In this document: one piece after another, positions 33,937-36,459 of the stretch
How the letters are laid out: each line of letters opens with the position of its first letter
How positions within the stretch are numbered: position 1 is the stretch's first letter
NCBI GenBank assembly: GCA_018222345.1
Contig: JAAFAL010000014.1
Span: forward strand, 1 to 36,459
Direction of reading: 5' to 3'
Length of the DNA stretch: 36,459 nucleotides
From: a bacterium
GTDB taxonomy: Bacteria; Pseudomonadota; Gammaproteobacteria; Nevskiales; OUC007
The notes under the pieces: model-generated
Told to the model about the DNA's origin: nothing
Databases searched by the model: none
Seen by the model: the letters and a program-made list of their open reading frames with translations, nothing else
Program-made: the position numbers and the translations under genes

Positions 33937-34818
33937 GTCGTCGTCCGGGTCGGCGTCCGCCCCAAACAACGCATCCAACTTATCTTCGTAGTGGTGATAC
34001 CCCAGCACGTCGTACAAATCCTTACGGGTTTGCATGGCATCAACCATCACCTCCTGCGTGCCGGTCTGCTTGATGGCCTCGTAGGTCAAGATGGCGGCCT
34101 GACTCATGGCGCGGAAGGCGCTCAGGGGGTACAGCGCCATCTTGATGCCGACGCTGGCGAGTTGCTGTTGTGAATACAGTTCGGTCTTGCCGAACTCGGT
34201 GATGTTGGCCAGCACCGGCACGTCCAGCGCGTCAGTAAACGCTTTGTACATGTTCAGATCAGTCATGGCCTCGGCAAAAATCATATCGGCGCCGGCCTCA
34301 ACGTAAGCAACGCAGCGCGCAATAGCGGCTTCCAAGCCCTCACCCGCTAAGGCGTCGGTGCGCGCCATGATGACCATGCTGTCGCGGGCATCCACCGCGG
34401 CGCGAACGCGGTCTTGCATTTCCGCCGTGCTGACGATTTCCTTGTTGGGCCGGTGGCCGCAACGCTTTTGCGCCACCTGGTCCTCGATATGCACGGCGGC
34501 AACGCCAGCATTTTCCATCTGCCGCACGGTGCGAGAGATGTTGAAAGCGCCACCCCAGCCGGTGTCGATATCGACCAGTAGCGGCAAGTCGCAAGCGTCG
34601 GTGATTCGACTGGCATCGGTGAGCACATTGTCCAGCGAGGTCATGCCCAAGTCGGGCAAGCCGTAGCTAGCATTGGCCACACCCGCGCCCGACAAATAGA
34701 TGGCCTGGTGCCCGGAACGCTCGGCCAACATGGCTGAATAGGCGTTGATGGTGCCGACGATGGGCAGGGGGTCGTTGGATGCAACCGCCTGGCGAAAGGC
34801 TAGCCCTGGCTTGGTCAT
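33928..34818 (-). CDS. prpB: Methylisocitrate lyase
   Basis: PrpB (296 residues) splits 2-methylisocitrate into pyruvate and succinate in propionate breakdown, as needed for odd-chain substrates. The catalytic loop is KRCGH (118-122) and the metal site includes DIDTGWGG (83-90). VHIEDQ and MARTDAL are also conserved, and the KRCGH form and length separate it from isocitrate lyase. prpC and a 2-methylcitrate dehydratase are not in the window. Its last codons and stop fall in the right direct repeat. Confidence 0.95.
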   Translation of the reverse strand: MTKPGLAFRQAVASNDPLPIVGTINAYSAMLAERSGHQAIYLSGAGVANASYGLPDLGMTSLDNVLTDASRITDACDLPLLVDIDTGWGGAFNISRTVRQMENAGVAAVHIEDQVAQKRCGHRPNKEIVSTAEMQDRVRAAVDARDSMVIMARTDALAGEGLEAAIARCVAYVEAGADMIFAEAMTDLNMYKAFTDALDVPVLANITEFGKTELYSQQQLASVGIKMALYPLSAFRAMSQAAILTYEAIKQTGTQEVMVDAMQTRKDLYDVLGYHHYEDKLDALFGADADPDDDTR

Positions 34819-34952
34819 GGATTCGGCTCTGCTAATTCGGCCGGGAATTATAGCCCCCCGCGCGACGCTGCCGAGTGCAACATATGTAACTGTAATGTCG
34901 CGCTGCGGCGTCCAAACTGGTTGTGAATTCGATGTCGAGAAGGAGTTCGACG

Positions 34953-35588
34953 ATGAAAAACATCAAACTTTGGATGAGCACACTCGTCGCCGCCGCGCTT
35001 GCAGCAGGCACTGCCATCGCTGGCACGGTGGACGACAAGCCAGACGGAAGCTGGATCAGCCTCAGCGGCACAGTCGCCTCAGCAGCAGATGACCAGTTCA
35101 CGCTAGACCATGGTGACGGCATCATCGTCGTCGAAATGGATGATTGGGATCAGTTTGCCGACGGTGAAGCTATCAACGCCGGCGAGACTGTGAGGGTGAA
35201 TGGCCGTTTGGACAAAACCTTCCTAAACTCGCAGTCGATCGAAGCTGGCTGGGTCTATGTGTATGACCGCAACACCTTTTACACTGCCAGCGCGGCCGAT
35301 GAGGAAGACGCTGTCTCGTACTACACCTACACCGTCGTTCCGCCAGAAGGCACTTGGCTCAACGTAGAAGGTACGGTCGAAAGCATTGACGGGCGCGAGT
35401 TCATTCTTGATACCGGCATCTTTGATATCGAAGTCGATACCGTCGAAATGAACTACAACCCGCTGGACAACATCGGTGCACAAACCATTGAAGTCGGCGA
35501 TACAGTCTCGGTATATGGCGCAGTTGAACGCCACTTGTTCGACAACCGCGAACTACACGCCACCGCCATTACATCGTTCGACAGTTAA
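34953..35588 (+). CDS. Secreted protein with two similar OB-fold-like halves
   Basis: This is a 211-residue exported protein with a clear Sec signal (cleavage near AIA-GT, about residue 24). The mature part has two related halves: [20 protein letters not shown]... (from about 31) and [20 protein letters not shown]... (from about 130). Each is followed by a VxVxG-type strand ([20 protein letters not shown]). This suggests a duplicated small beta-barrel like the bacterial OB-fold (YgiW/NirD-type) stress proteins; the family is not certain. AAGGAG lies eight bases before the ATG, so strong translation is expected. A terminator follows. Confidence 0.78.
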   Translation: MKNIKLWMSTLVAAALAAGTAIAGTVDDKPDGSWISLSGTVASAADDQFTLDHGDGIIVVEMDDWDQFADGEAINAGETVRVNGRLDKTFLNSQSIEAGWVYVYDRNTFYTASAADEEDAVSYYTYTVVPPEGTWLNVEGTVESIDGREFILDTGIFDIEVDTVEMNYNPLDNIGAQTIEVGDTVSVYGAVERHLFDNRELHATAITSFDS

Positions 35589-35605
35589 CCCGCTACCGGC
35601 GCAAC

Positions 35606-35636
35606 AAACCCTCGCTCCAAGAGCGGGGGTTTTTTA
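35606..35636 (+). terminator. Intrinsic terminator after the secreted protein gene
   Basis: A 9-bp stem (CCCTCGCTC / GAGCGGGGG, one G-T pair) with a 3-base loop is followed by a run of six T residues. It lies between two convergent genes and reaches the stop of the Crp-like gene. Confidence 0.85.
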
Positions 35637-36368
35637 TGCGCCATTGCCATTCAGATACGCATCACTAAACGCAGCCACTCGCTCCAAACGCTTGATATCT
35701 GCAATTTGTATCATGCCGCGACCCGGTGAAACGGCACCGGTTTCGGTCAGCGCCTGGCATACCCGGTTGGTGTGCACCCGGCTCAACCCCAAGGTGTCTG
35801 CCAGGTCACTCTGCGTGATGGGCAGTTCGGCTGCCTGCTTGGCAGCAATCCCACCCGCGATCTGGCGGTGATACAACTCTGCCAGCAGGTCTGCCAAGCG
35901 CTCAATCGAATCACGCAGGCCCAACCGCACGATCTGCTGCTCAAGCAGGCGCTCGTCACGCGCTGCCATCCATGTCAGTGCCAAGGCCAAGCGCGGGGCT
36001 TGGCCAAACAACTTAGCCAGCTCGGCGCCAGAGATGCGCCATACCGTGACGTCGGTTAGCGCTGCCACCTGGTACTCGGCAGCCGGGTAAACACCGAGAA
36101 AGACTCCCGCCATTTCACCCGGCAGTAAAAAGTTGATGATTTGCCGCCGGCCATCAGCATCCATTTGGCTACGCGTGCACCAGCCAGACGCCACCACCAA
36201 GGCATGCGACTGCTGCTGCCCAGCCGGAACGAGAACCTCGTCAGCTGAGAACTCACGCGGCTCGCCTAGCATGGCCTCAAAGCTTTGAATGTCGTCGCCA
36301 TACAGCCGTACAAAACCTTGCAAGCGATATCGCAATGCGGTGTGGGATAGCTTGCGTTTATTGCTCAT
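35634..36368 (-). CDS. Crp/Fnr-family transcriptional regulator
   Basis: This 244-residue regulator has an N-terminal cyclic-nucleotide-binding-like beta barrel (about 20-145, including GRRQIINFLLPGEMAGVF) and a C-terminal winged helix (about 165-235). The recognition part is LPITQSDLADTLGLSRVHTNRVCQAL. There is no Fnr-type N-terminal cysteine cluster, so an oxygen-sensing [4Fe-4S] role is unlikely. The effector and targets are unknown. It converges on the secreted protein gene. The remaining 91 bases to the window end hold no feature I can support. Confidence 0.9.
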   Translation of the reverse strand: MSNKRKLSHTALRYRLQGFVRLYGDDIQSFEAMLGEPREFSADEVLVPAGQQQSHALVVASGWCTRSQMDADGRRQIINFLLPGEMAGVFLGVYPAAEYQVAALTDVTVWRISGAELAKLFGQAPRLALALTWMAARDERLLEQQIVRLGLRDSIERLADLLAELYHRQIAGGIAAKQAAELPITQSDLADTLGLSRVHTNRVCQALTETGAVSPGRGMIQIADIKRLERVAAFSDAYLNGNGA

Positions 36369-36459
36369 ATTCTTGGCCCATCAATGCCTGCGCCGACCAG
36401 CGCGCTCAGGATTGTTCGCCCGTTGCGCAATACTGTACTTGTGCATCTGCGGTCAGAGC

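Overview
The window is chromosomal DNA of a high-GC proteobacterium, most likely a hydrocarbon-using gammaproteobacterium. The reasons are the hisB-hisH-hisA-hisF order, hisE joined to tatABC, TtcA, UbiB, an Aquifex-type aconitase, PrpB and a complete-looking AlkB/rubredoxin/rubredoxin-reductase locus. Genus and order cannot be fixed from the sequence alone. Genes are dense and mostly recognisable. I saw no rRNA, tRNA, CRISPR array or autonomous insertion sequence.

Layout. 1-3010 (+): 3' end of hisB, then hisH, hisA, hisF and hisE; no hisI is present between hisF and hisE. 3013-4545 (+): tatA, tatB, tatC, with a palindromic repeat between tatA and tatB. 4538-7229 (+): an SDR oxidoreductase, an imelysin-family lipoprotein and a DUF3228-like protein. 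7248-10888: a TraB/GumN-like protein (-), divergent from a GGDEF/EAL signalling protein (+) that converges on ttcA (-). 10965-12157 (-): a coupled amidotransferase/macrodomain pair. 12208-15499 (+): an M13 peptidase lipoprotein with a clear terminator, then a fatty acid hydroxylase/sterol desaturase family membrane protein. 15574-16789 (+): an Xre/RES toxin-antitoxin pair split by a palindromic repeat.

16786-21411 (-) is the alkane-oxidation locus. alkB has a good sigma70-type promoter with an overlapping inverted repeat and ends in an intrinsic terminator. A 268-bp MITE-like element with 24-bp perfect terminal inverted repeats and TA flanks lies between alkB and the electron-transfer genes. 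The first rubredoxin gene, directly beside the element, has a one-base frameshift at codon 4. An intact rubredoxin, rubredoxin reductase, HIT protein, MAPEG protein and HCCA-isomerase-like protein follow as a tightly overlapping operon.

21458-27162: aconitase (-), divergent from the NAD-salvage pair pncB-pncA (+), which converges on ubiB (-). 27272-32968 (+): an uncharacterised five-gene cluster with a large di-haem cytochrome of CcP/MauG/RoxA flavour, a small CopG-like protein, a di-haem lipoprotein, a mono-haem periplasmic protein with an EF-hand-like loop, and a small membrane protein. This is the best candidate for an undescribed system. 33166-33728 (+): a second toxin-antitoxin pair (ParE-like), bracketed by 124-bp direct repeats. 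33928-36368: prpB (-), a secreted protein with two similar halves (+), and a Crp/Fnr-family regulator (-).

A dispersed palindromic repeat (consensus ends TGTCATTGCGAG ... CTCGCAATGACA, about 90 bp) occurs about eight times, whole or partial. It sits inside operons and supplies start or stop codons to neighbouring genes.
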